From Verrucomicrobiota bacterium (GTDB lineage Bacteria; Verrucomicrobiota; Verrucomicrobiia; Opitutales; Opitutaceae), in assembly GCA_014584295.1 (NCBI GenBank), contig JACTNC010000059.1, positions 33,044 to 97,043 on the forward strand: DNA of 64,000 nt. The letters are read 5' to 3'. The translations under genes were made by a program, and so were the position numbers. This document shows, piece after piece, positions 35,744 through 43,962 of this stretch (its first letter is position 1; every line of letters begins with the position of its first letter). The notes below the pieces were generated by a model. That model worked only from the letters and a program-made list of their open reading frames with translations. It ran no database searches and was not told the DNA's origin.

Positions 35744-37477
35744 ATGAACGTGCTCTTCCCCAGGTGTATTGTTCCCTTTTGCGCGGTGTTGTTGCTTGCT
35801 CCCTTACTGCTGACAGGCGCACCCAGGGTAGAGGATGCAATCACGGATCCTGGTTTCGGGCAAAGTGTGTTTCGGCGCGACTGTGCCCTGTGTCACTACG
35901 CGGGCCCAGGCTCCACCGGCGGCGGGCAGGGCCCAAGCCTCGTGGGCGTACTGGGAGCTACGGCTGGCAAGCGGTCGGACTTCAGCTACACGAAGGCGAT
36001 GCGTGAGTCCGGCCTGGTGTGGAATGAAGCTACACTCGACCGGTTTCTTGCGGATCCCGCCGTGGTTGTTCCCGGTACAACGATGGTGGTTAGAGTGCCA
36101 CAGGCCAACAGCCGACGGGACCTGATTGCCTATCTGGCCACATTGAAGAAGGAGGGCTCATCCGAGCCGTCGGTTGACCTGGCCTATTCTGATCCGAATG
36201 ACTGGCGGCATCAGAAACCGGGGCGGAGCTACCTGATTCGTGCGGATGACCTGCCTCCGCCCAATGCCACGCCTTTGAGCCGCAACTTTCCCTTTGTCGT
36301 CACAAAGCCCGAGAACTCGGGGCTAAAGGTGCCAGACGGCTTTTCTGTCGGTGTCGTTGCCGACAATCTGGATGGCCCCCGGTTGGTGCAGGTGGCGCCA
36401 AATGGCGACATCTTCATGACGGAAATGCGCGCCGGTCGCGTGCGTGTGCTGCGACTTCGTGATGGCAGCGGATCAGTGGTGGTAAACGAGATTTTCGCGG
36501 AGGGACTCAATCGTCCTTATGGGATCTCCTTCTATCCGGCCGGGGAGAATCCGCAGTGGCTGTACGTGGCGAATACGAATTCCGTGGTGCGGTTTCCATA
36601 CAAGCGCGGAGATCTGAGGGCCTCGGGCGCGCCCGAGGTTGTCGTGCCGCTCATTTCAAAGTCCCGCGGCGGACACGGTACTCGCTCGCTTGCCTTTTCC
36701 TTGGATGGGAAACGGATGTTTATTGGCGTGGGATCAAGCACGAATGCCGGTGAAGATCTGCCAAAGAAATCTCCTGAAGAGATTTTGGCTTGGGAGGCTG
36801 AACATGGTCTTGGAGTGGCTTGGGGAGCCGAGCTCCATCGCGCGGATATCGTGGTGACAGATCCATCGGGAAAGAAGTCGCTGCATGTTTACGCCTCCGG
36901 ATTAAGGAACCCCACCGGGCTTGCCGTCCACCCTCGGACAGGAGAGCTCTATGCTGCCGTCAATGAGCGTGACAGCTTGGGAGACAATCTTGTCCCGGAC
37001 TATTTTACCCGTGTGAGTGACGGAGCCTTTTACGGCTGGCCCTGGTACTACATCGGGAGGCACGAGGACCCCCGTCATTCCGGCGCCCGGCCGGATCTTG
37101 CCGGGAGAGTCACGGTTCCGGATGTTCTCATCCAGGCTCATTCGGCGGCGCTTGGAATTGCGTTTTATTCGGCGAGATCGGGATCTGCGCTCTTTCCCGC
37201 GGAGTATCAAGGAGACGCGTTTGTTGCGCTGCATGGGTCATGGAACCGTCAATCCCGCACAGGCTACTCAGTCGTGCGAGTGAAGATGCGCGATGGCCGA
37301 CCCACGGGTGAATACGAGGATTTCCTTGTCGGCTTCGTCTCGGGACCGCGCAATGTGTGGGGGCGTCCGGTAGGGCTGGCAGTGGCGAGTGATGGCGCCC
37401 TACTTGTGACAGATGACGAAAACGGAACACTCTGGCGTGTCGCGGGGCCGGGAAAGATGTCAGCCCGCTCACGATGA
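35744..37477 (+). CDS. Cytochrome c / sorbosone-dehydrogenase-like beta-propeller fusion
   Basis: The exported protein (about 577 residues) starts at MNVLFPRC with a signal peptide. The first domain carries a c-type heme site RDCALCH (Cys 47, Cys 50, His 51) and a distal-Met candidate in VPGTTMVV. From about residue 185 there is a PQQ-type sugar-dehydrogenase/sorbosone-dehydrogenase-like propeller (LVQVAPNGDIFMTEMRAGRVRVL, YGISFYP, GHGTRSLAFS, ALHGSWNRQSRTGY, GPRNVWGRPVGLAVASDGALLVTDD). It could oxidise a sugar and pass electrons to its own heme. It precedes the acetylesterase-like gene by about 85 bases. Confidence 0.88.
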   Translation: MNVLFPRCIVPFCAVLLLAPLLLTGAPRVEDAITDPGFGQSVFRRDCALCHYAGPGSTGGGQGPSLVGVLGATAGKRSDFSYTKAMRESGLVWNEATLDRFLADPAVVVPGTTMVVRVPQANSRRDLIAYLATLKKEGSSEPSVDLAYSDPNDWRHQKPGRSYLIRADDLPPPNATPLSRNFPFVVTKPENSGLKVPDGFSVGVVADNLDGPRLVQVAPNGDIFMTEMRAGRVRVLRLRDGSGSVVVNEIFAEGLNRPYGISFYPAGENPQWLYVANTNSVVRFPYKRGDLRASGAPEVVVPLISKSRGGHGTRSLAFSLDGKRMFIGVGSSTNAGEDLPKKSPEEILAWEAEHGLGVAWGAELHRADIVVTDPSGKKSLHVYASGLRNPTGLAVHPRTGELYAAVNERDSLGDNLVPDYFTRVSDGAFYGWPWYYIGRHEDPRHSGARPDLAGRVTVPDVLIQAHSAALGIAFYSARSGSALFPAEYQGDAFVALHGSWNRQSRTGYSVVRVKMRDGRPTGEYEDFLVGFVSGPRNVWGRPVGLAVASDGALLVTDDENGTLWRVAGPGKMSARSR

Positions 37478-37562
37478 ACATGACTGCTTCCACCTCTATA
37501 GCGGCTCACAGCCGGCTACAACGAATCTCGTCCTCCATGCCAATCAAATGAGATCGTTCATC

Positions 37563-38285
37563 ATGAAACGCCTGCCAACTCTGATTCTTTTCTTCGCGAC
37601 CTTTGTGTTCTCTGCCGGAGCTGCTGCACCCCATGTCTATCTTGTTGGTGATTCGACGATGTCGGACATGCCTGCCGCAAACCCGCGTCGTGGATGGGGC
37701 ATGCTATTCCGACCGCTATTCGCCAATCCGGAGAATGTGTTGAACCTTGCGGTCAATGGCGAAAGCACACGGAGCTGCGTCGAGTCGGGTCACTGGAAGG
37801 AGATCGTCGCGCGGCTCGCACCGGGCGACTTTGTCCTGATCCAATATGGACACAACGACGAGGTGAAGGAGAAAACCGAGAAGTACACGGAGCCGGCAGC
37901 CTTCGCAGAGTTTCTCCGCCGGTTTGTGCGCGAAGTGCGGGCCAGCGGCGCGCATCCGCTCCTGGCCACGCCGGTCTGTCGACGAAAATTCGATGACGCC
38001 GGTCGTATTGTGCCGACGCACGGTCCGTATCCCGACCTGACGCGAGCCGTTGCGAAGGAGGAGAACGTGCCACTCCTTGATCTCGAACGGGCAACGACTC
38101 AATGGCTCGAATCGGTGGGAGCCGAGGGCTCGCGCGGCTTCTTCATGGGGCGGCGCAATCCACGCCTGCCGCCGGGCAAGGAGGACATTGAGCATTTTGT
38201 CGAGGCAGGTGCTGCGAAGGTTGCGCAGCTTGCGGCGGATGAAATTCGCGCGCAGAAGCTTTCACTTGCCGGTTTGCTGAGGTGA
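37563..38285 (+). CDS. SGNH/GDSL rhamnogalacturonan-acetylesterase-like protein
   Basis: After a signal peptide (LPTLILFFATFVFSAGA) comes VYLVGDSTM, the GDS block with the nucleophile Ser at about residue 31. LAVNGEST provides the Gly/Asn blocks (oxyanion hole), IQYGHNDE holds GxND, and KEDIEHFVEAGA gives the Asp/His pair of the triad. This is the pattern of rhamnogalacturonan acetylesterases, which remove acetyl groups from pectin. The length is 240 residues. ATG 37563 was chosen for the signal peptide; ATG 37548 is possible. Activity on another acetylated glycan is equally possible. Confidence 0.88.
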   Translation: MKRLPTLILFFATFVFSAGAAAPHVYLVGDSTMSDMPAANPRRGWGMLFRPLFANPENVLNLAVNGESTRSCVESGHWKEIVARLAPGDFVLIQYGHNDEVKEKTEKYTEPAAFAEFLRRFVREVRASGAHPLLATPVCRRKFDDAGRIVPTHGPYPDLTRAVAKEENVPLLDLERATTQWLESVGAEGSRGFFMGRRNPRLPPGKEDIEHFVEAGAAKVAQLAADEIRAQKLSLAGLLR

Positions 38286-38373
38286 GAACCATGCGGTGAG
38301 GACCGAGCCACCTCCGTCGACTCACGGCATGTGCTCTCAGATCTTGCCGGGCCGTGATTGAAGGGAAGGGATG

Positions 38374-40569
38374 CTACTGCGGTTGTACATTTTTCAGAAT
38401 CGTCCAGTCACGAGTCAGTTTCATCAGCTCGGAGGGAGGCTTTGTTGTTCCCTGAATGACTCCGCGAAGGCGCCCGTTTTCCTGCCAGATGGCCAGATCC
38501 AGCGGTTCGCTCAACTCCAGGCGGAAGTTTCCGGCTTCGACAAAGCGCAGATCCGACGCTGCCAGGCTTTCGAGGTCGCCCTTTCTCGACAACTTGATCG
38601 CAAAGACTCCGGTTGCCTGCGCTTTGACACGGAATGTGCCGCAATAGAAAGTGGCGTCGATCGGATCACCTGCGGGGTCCTGCTCCCCGCGGGCTAGAAA
38701 GGTCGTGCCATCCGTCAGCATTGACTGATCCGCGAGCGGAGCGACTTCCACTCGATAGGGTGACATTGGAGCAGAGTGTGATTTTGTGAGAAACTGCACG
38801 ACGCGCGAGGGGGTTGGATCGGCACCGGCACTGTCGATGATCATGTCGGATTCGCCTCTCGGTTTTCCATCGAACGTGAGCGTCCGCTTTCCACGAATGA
38901 AAAGCGCAGTGTTCGAGCGTCCTACCTTTCTCAGGAAATCGATGCTGCTGTCAGGCTCGTATTCAGGGTTTACGAATACCAGCGCCTGATACTTCTGTGC
39001 GCCAAAGGCGACTTGGCCATCTGCATCAATCCTCAATGCTCCGGCCTGGATTTCTGTCGAAGGAATCACGTCGGCACGCACGCCCCTGGCCCAAAGTTCC
39101 TCTGCAAAATCAATGCCCAGATCACCAAAGTGTGGCCCCACCCAGTTTACTGCAGCGGCATGACCGAAGACTACCGCTATCGGGCAATCCAGAGGGGCCT
39201 TCGAGATGTAGTTCAACAGCCTGACCCGGCTCTCGGCCCTCATCGCGGCCTTGTCTTTCAGCAGCCAGAGGGGCGTCAGGAAATTCACCCTACCTCCGGC
39301 ACGCGCATCCCGCCAAATCTCCCAATAGATGGATTCGGGATATCGGCGTTCATGAAACTGGTTGTACCATACGGGACCGCCCATCTTTTTGGCGAGGGAT
39401 GTGCGCACGGGCAGGGGCCACTGCTCGTCAGTTTGTCCAAAGTCCCGTGTAGCCTGCCACCAGCTGTAGCCGTTCTTGAACGCGTCACCGTAGGGCATGT
39501 GTCCCCATGTTGCGTGCACGACGACAAAAGCATCGGGCCCGAACTGACGCTTTGTTTCAGTGTAGAAGTTGTTTTCAATGCGCGCGTTTTCCGTGAGGAT
39601 CAGGCGCATGTACCGGTTGATTGCGGTGAGGCGTTGCTCACGGGTTCCGCCGATTCCCAGCGACATGAGCGCGCAGTCGCGCACAAACTCGTCGCCTCCG
39701 GCCGCTTTGTAGGCGTTGGCAAGGTTGTCTGACAGCCAGAAGTCTCCGTCTTTGGCACCGTGGTTGTAAACGGGAGGGAATCCCCATTCGTCCTTCATTG
39801 CACCGTCCATTCCGGTGTCGCGGTACTGCTCAAGGATTCTCTTCTGGAAGGGGATAAGCGCCGGTGAGAACACGTCCGGTGTCCTGTATTCAAAGGCAGC
39901 GGCAACGATCACCTCTTCTGCGCCTGCTTTCGCCGACGGCGAAATCTCCAAGCGTACCCCCTGATCGGACTCCTCAACAATCCGGATTCCTTCCTTTATC
40001 TCCTCAAGGTCCGACGGCTGCCCGCTTCTGACCTTCGCCACGCGCCAGACATGCAAAAGGCGACCGCTGAGGCGCACTTGCTCACCCGTGTGGTCCTTCA
40101 GCGCTGCGGAGGTAATCTCGGCATGGATCGCGCCGGTTCCGGTGGACGGAAAGGAACGAATGCGGAGCATCCACTGCTGCTGATCGGGGTGCTGCTTCTG
40201 AAACGCCAGACGGGCGCGCCTGACGTCGAGATCCACGGCAAGCCGTATCCCGCGGCTGTGGACATACTCGACGACTCGCTTGACGTGGGCATGGGCCTCC
40301 GGCGTGGTGATTTCACGGGGCGACTTTGTGGCGAGAAACCCAAAGTTTGACTGGTCCGCGATCGTGTCCAGCGACTTCTTGTAGCCATCAGAGCCCGTGG
40401 ATCCGGTGCTCCAGGTCCAGATCTCTGGAGGAAGCGTGAGGGGGAGCCTGTGCTCGGCTCCGTGGTTTGATGGCACCTGGTTTGCCTCGGGTGCGGCACC
40501 CAAGGCATTCATTGCCCACAGAACGGGGATCAGTGAGATTCGGATGAGGAGTTTCCGCAGTTCAATCAT
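38374..40569 (-). CDS. Large exported TIM-barrel-like protein, putative glycosidase
   Basis: The product has about 731 residues starting at MIELRKLLIRISLIPVLWAMNALGA, a plausible signal peptide. Residues about 45-130 look like the start of a TIM barrel (DTIADQSNFGFLATKSPREITTPEAHAHVKRVVEYVHSRGIRLAVDLD). MDGAMKDEWGFPP near the middle has the acidic residues expected at a barrel end. The later half includes a Rossmann-like segment (IAVVFGHAAAVNW, VRADVIPSTEI, YQALVFVNPEY) reminiscent of the trimerisation domain of GH42-type beta-galactosidases. No family can be named with certainty. It is convergent with the esterase gene and divergent from the kinase gene. Confidence 0.7.
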   Translation of the reverse strand: MIELRKLLIRISLIPVLWAMNALGAAPEANQVPSNHGAEHRLPLTLPPEIWTWSTGSTGSDGYKKSLDTIADQSNFGFLATKSPREITTPEAHAHVKRVVEYVHSRGIRLAVDLDVRRARLAFQKQHPDQQQWMLRIRSFPSTGTGAIHAEITSAALKDHTGEQVRLSGRLLHVWRVAKVRSGQPSDLEEIKEGIRIVEESDQGVRLEISPSAKAGAEEVIVAAAFEYRTPDVFSPALIPFQKRILEQYRDTGMDGAMKDEWGFPPVYNHGAKDGDFWLSDNLANAYKAAGGDEFVRDCALMSLGIGGTREQRLTAINRYMRLILTENARIENNFYTETKRQFGPDAFVVVHATWGHMPYGDAFKNGYSWWQATRDFGQTDEQWPLPVRTSLAKKMGGPVWYNQFHERRYPESIYWEIWRDARAGGRVNFLTPLWLLKDKAAMRAESRVRLLNYISKAPLDCPIAVVFGHAAAVNWVGPHFGDLGIDFAEELWARGVRADVIPSTEIQAGALRIDADGQVAFGAQKYQALVFVNPEYEPDSSIDFLRKVGRSNTALFIRGKRTLTFDGKPRGESDMIIDSAGADPTPSRVVQFLTKSHSAPMSPYRVEVAPLADQSMLTDGTTFLARGEQDPAGDPIDATFYCGTFRVKAQATGVFAIKLSRKGDLESLAASDLRFVEAGNFRLELSEPLDLAIWQENGRLRGVIQGTTKPPSELMKLTRDWTILKNVQPQ

Positions 40570-40855
40570 GGCTTTGCTGTGATGGACAGTGGATTCTTGA
40601 TGGGTGAGGGTTGCTCTGAGGCCTACCACATCTCTTGTGGGGAGACGAATCAACGGTCTTCCAGCTTCATCCATAAAGTGAATGGCTGAATTCTGGCTTC
40701 GGGGGCGTGGCGGGTGTACGGCGGTTCGTATGCTGCTTCAGATGTCCGGAGTCATTTGGCCGTGATCTTTGACGTAAGGATGTTTTGGCCATGGACGTTT
40801 GAACCCAATTGCGTCACGAGTATGCGCTGCGGAGTTGAACGACCTATCTTTTCGC

Positions 40856-42250
40856 ATGTCTTCATTGCCACTTGCCAAGACGCTTTCCGTACTCCCCCAG
40901 GTGTCCGAGGCGGTTGCTGTTCCTCCCGCAGCAAAGCTTGTCGTCCTGGACGATGATCCGACGGGAACGCAGACCGTGCACAGCGTGCCGGTGCTGACAA
41001 CCTGGGAGCCGCTCGAACTTGAGCGTGCGCTCAACGATCCCGAACCGTGTTTTTTTATTCTCACGAATTCCCGGGCCTACCCGCAGGAACGTGCCTGTCG
41101 GATCAATCACGAGATCGGGGGCCATCTCGCGCAAGCGTCGCGCAATTCTGGATGTTCTTTCATTGTAGTGAGTCGCGGAGATTCCACTCTTCGCGGACAC
41201 TACCCGGCGGAGACCGATGCGCTGGCGGAAGGATTGGGGGTCGCCTGGGACGGCACGCTGATCATTCCCGCCTTTTTTGCGGGAGGGCGGATCACGATTG
41301 GCGACGTTCACTATGTTGCAGACGTTGATCGCGATACATTGATCCCCGTAGGCGAGACTGAGTTTGCGCGGGATAAATCGTTTGGCTATCGCTCGTCGAA
41401 TCTCCGTGCCTGGGTAGAGGAAAAGACCTTGGGGCGGGTTGCGGCTGCGGATGTCCTGTCGATCTCTATTGAGGATCTGCGCGTATCCGGTGCACGGCAT
41501 GTTGCCCGGAAACTGCTGGCGCATCCGCGTGGGGGTGTCGTCATTGTCAACGCGGAGAATCCTGCGGACCTCGCAATCCTCACCCAGGCGCTTGCGGATA
41601 CGGAGCGGGAAGGGCGGCGCTATCTTTTTCGAACGGCTGCCGATTTCGTCTCGGCATATGCAGGCATTTCGAAGCGGCCCCTCCTCACTCCTGAAGAGCT
41701 CACGGGTTCAGGTTGCGGCCTGGGTGGATTGATTGTCGCTGGATCGTATGTCGGGAAAACGTCAGCGCAACTTGAGGCGCTTGCCAGGATCTGCCCGATG
41801 ATCGAAAGAATCGAGGTATCGGTCGATGCGCTACTTTCGGACGGGCAGCGTCCGAAGGAAATTGCGCGTTGCTCGAACCTTGCCGATGAACGCCTTTCAG
41901 CCGGCCAAAGTGTCACGCTGTTTACCAGTCGCTCTCTGGTGGTTGGACGCGACTCGAGCGAGAATCTGTCGATCGGAAAAACCGTGTCTTCAAGCCTCGT
42001 GAGTGTCGTGCGGAGTCTGCGCACCCGCCCCCGCTGGTTGATTGCGAAGGGAGGAATCACTTCAAGCGATCTGGCGACAGACGCATTGGGCATCCGTCGG
42101 GCCACGGTGCTGGGGCAGGCTGCCCCCGGTGTCCCGGTCTGGCTTCCGGGAGAAGAGAGCAAATGGCCGGGACTCCCATACATTATTTTCCCCGGTAATG
42201 TCGGCGGGGTGGAAACACTCGCAAGGCTGGCGGAGGCGCTTGAGAAATAG
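40856..42250 (+). CDS. Four-carbon sugar-acid kinase family protein (DUF1537)
   Basis: The product has the family hallmarks LVVLDDDPTGTQTVHSVPVLTTWE at the N-terminus, FFILTNSRA, SRGDSTLRGHYPAE, and at the C-terminus LIAKGGITSSDLATDALG and FPGNVGG for nucleotide binding. Characterised relatives phosphorylate D-erythronate, D-threonate or 3-oxo-tetronates. The length is about 464 residues from ATG 40856 (MSSLPLAK). It lies 52 bases before a sulfatase and about 7 kb from the DSD1/oxidoreductase operon, so it may belong to the same sugar-acid pathway. Confidence 0.92.
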   Translation: MSSLPLAKTLSVLPQVSEAVAVPPAAKLVVLDDDPTGTQTVHSVPVLTTWEPLELERALNDPEPCFFILTNSRAYPQERACRINHEIGGHLAQASRNSGCSFIVVSRGDSTLRGHYPAETDALAEGLGVAWDGTLIIPAFFAGGRITIGDVHYVADVDRDTLIPVGETEFARDKSFGYRSSNLRAWVEEKTLGRVAAADVLSISIEDLRVSGARHVARKLLAHPRGGVVIVNAENPADLAILTQALADTEREGRRYLFRTAADFVSAYAGISKRPLLTPEELTGSGCGLGGLIVAGSYVGKTSAQLEALARICPMIERIEVSVDALLSDGQRPKEIARCSNLADERLSAGQSVTLFTSRSLVVGRDSSENLSIGKTVSSSLVSVVRSLRTRPRWLIAKGGITSSDLATDALGIRRATVLGQAAPGVPVWLPGEESKWPGLPYIIFPGNVGGVETLARLAEALEK

Positions 42251-42302
42251 AATGGTGTCACCATTGCCTGGGCCAATTTTCACCCGCCCGCAAAATTTTC
42301 CA

Positions 42303-43760
42303 ATGAAACTACGCCAAATGTTCCCTCAGCTGCAGCACCGGCTTTGCCTGCTTGCAGGCCTTGTCATGATGTCTGCATTGGTCGCAGTTCGCGGGGAAAC
42401 CGCTCCGATGTCCGCCGCGAGCAGACAGAGTCGGCCGCCGAACGTTCTCTTCATCGCTTCGGACGACCTTACTTGTGCCTTGGGCACCTATGGAAATCCA
42501 ATCGTGAAATCGCCGAATATCGACCGGCTTGCCGCGCGCGGTGTGCGTTTCGATCGGGCCTACTCCCAGTTTCCGCTCTGCAATCCCAGCCGGGCCTCGC
42601 TCATGACGGGCCGACGCCCGGACGAAATTGGCGTTTACAATCTCACGACGCATTTCCGCACTGCGATGCCCGACGTGATAACCTTGTCGCAATACTTCAT
42701 GAACCATGGCTATTTTGCGGCACGGGCGGGAAAGATTTATCACTATGGTGTCCCAACGCAGATTGGAACGCCCGGACTGGATGATCCGCCCTCGTGGAAT
42801 AGCACCGTCAATCCGAAGGGTCGCGACAAGCTGGATGAGAAGCAGGTGACCAATCTCACTCCGAAATACGGGCTGGGCATTGCCTTGTCCTACCTTGCGG
42901 CCGAGGGCACCGATCACGAACAAACCGACGGGAAAGTCGCAGATGCGGCGATCGAGATGATGAAGGAGCACCGCAATGAGCCGTTCTTTGTGGCCGCGGG
43001 TTTCTATCGCCCCCACACGCCGTACATCGCCCCAAAACGCTATTTTGATCTCTATCCGCTCGAGTCCATCCCCGCGCCACCTGATCCGACCGAGAGCCTG
43101 CGCGGTGTTCCGCCTGTCGCGCTCTGGCGTCCCAAGATGTTCTGGGGTCTGGACTCAATCCAGCAGCGTGAAATCATTCGGGCGTATTACGCTTCGGTTT
43201 CGTTCATGGACGCGCAGGTGGGGCGCCTGCTTGATGCGCTGGATGAACTCGGACTGACGGACAATACGATTGTAGTCTTCTGGAGTGATCATGGTTATCT
43301 CCTCGGGGAGCATGGACAATGGCAGAAGCAGAGTCTCTTTGAGGAATCGGCGCGTGTGCCCCTGATCATTGCCGGTCCTGGCGTCGTGAAGGGGCAGCCT
43401 TCGGAGCGCGTGGTCGAGTTGCTGGACGTGTACCCTACGCTCGTGGAGCTGGCGGGCCTGTCGGGTCGCCCTGCGGTTTCCGGGCGCAGCCTGCTTCCCC
43501 TCCTGCGCGAACCTGCCCATCCTTGGCCCTATGCGGCATTTTCGCAGGTCGATCGGGGGAGTTCGATCCGCACGGAAGTCTGGCGCTACTCGGAGTGGGG
43601 CAGGAACGGAGAGAAGGGCACGGAACTCTACGACCACCGTGTGGACCCGCTGGAGCAGCACAATCTCGCCCAGGACCCCAACCGCGCCGACCTGATCGCG
43701 GAGCTCAGCCGCGAACTCCGTGCAACCGTCGCCGGGCATCGGGTCGATTCGCAACGCTGA
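42303..43760 (+). CDS. Sulfatase, iduronate-2-sulfatase-like
   Basis: This type I sulfatase of about 485 residues starts at ATG 42303, with the signal region CLLAGLVMMSALVAVRGETA. Motifs are VLFIASDDLTCALGTYG, CNPSR (Cys about 93; the CNPSR variant is typical of iduronate-2-sulfatase-like enzymes), AGKIYHYG in place of GKWH, YRPHTPYIAPKRYF, and WSDHGYLLGEHGQWQKQSLFEESARVP. A 2-O-sulfated uronate is a likely substrate, inferred from family only. It lies downstream of the DUF1537 kinase, probably in one operon. Confidence 0.93.
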   Translation: MKLRQMFPQLQHRLCLLAGLVMMSALVAVRGETAPMSAASRQSRPPNVLFIASDDLTCALGTYGNPIVKSPNIDRLAARGVRFDRAYSQFPLCNPSRASLMTGRRPDEIGVYNLTTHFRTAMPDVITLSQYFMNHGYFAARAGKIYHYGVPTQIGTPGLDDPPSWNSTVNPKGRDKLDEKQVTNLTPKYGLGIALSYLAAEGTDHEQTDGKVADAAIEMMKEHRNEPFFVAAGFYRPHTPYIAPKRYFDLYPLESIPAPPDPTESLRGVPPVALWRPKMFWGLDSIQQREIIRAYYASVSFMDAQVGRLLDALDELGLTDNTIVVFWSDHGYLLGEHGQWQKQSLFEESARVPLIIAGPGVVKGQPSERVVELLDVYPTLVELAGLSGRPAVSGRSLLPLLREPAHPWPYAAFSQVDRGSSIRTEVWRYSEWGRNGEKGTELYDHRVDPLEQHNLAQDPNRADLIAELSRELRATVAGHRVDSQR

Positions 43761-43779
43761 GTGCGCCGCGCCGGATGTG

Positions 43780-43809
43780 ACGCATTCCAGAGTGCGTGCG
43801 GGTGTTTTT
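43780..43809 (+). terminator. Weak rho-independent terminator candidate after the sulfatase
   Basis: ACGCA and TGCGT form a 5-bp stem with an 8-base loop. A TTTTT run lies a few bases beyond the stem. The stem is short, so the call is weak. It lies between the last sulfatase and the SNF2 gene. Confidence 0.3.
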
Positions 43810-43962
43810 CGTTGTCGAATCGAGCGAAGATCTGACCGGATTCCGACACGAATCCGGACGGAATCGCAGGGGAGGAAAGCAGTTGCTGAAGACGGGTGGG
43901 CAGTATCGCGGGATTGAGCGGGACACAATTGACAGCTCGATCTGCGAATAGAACAAGAACCC

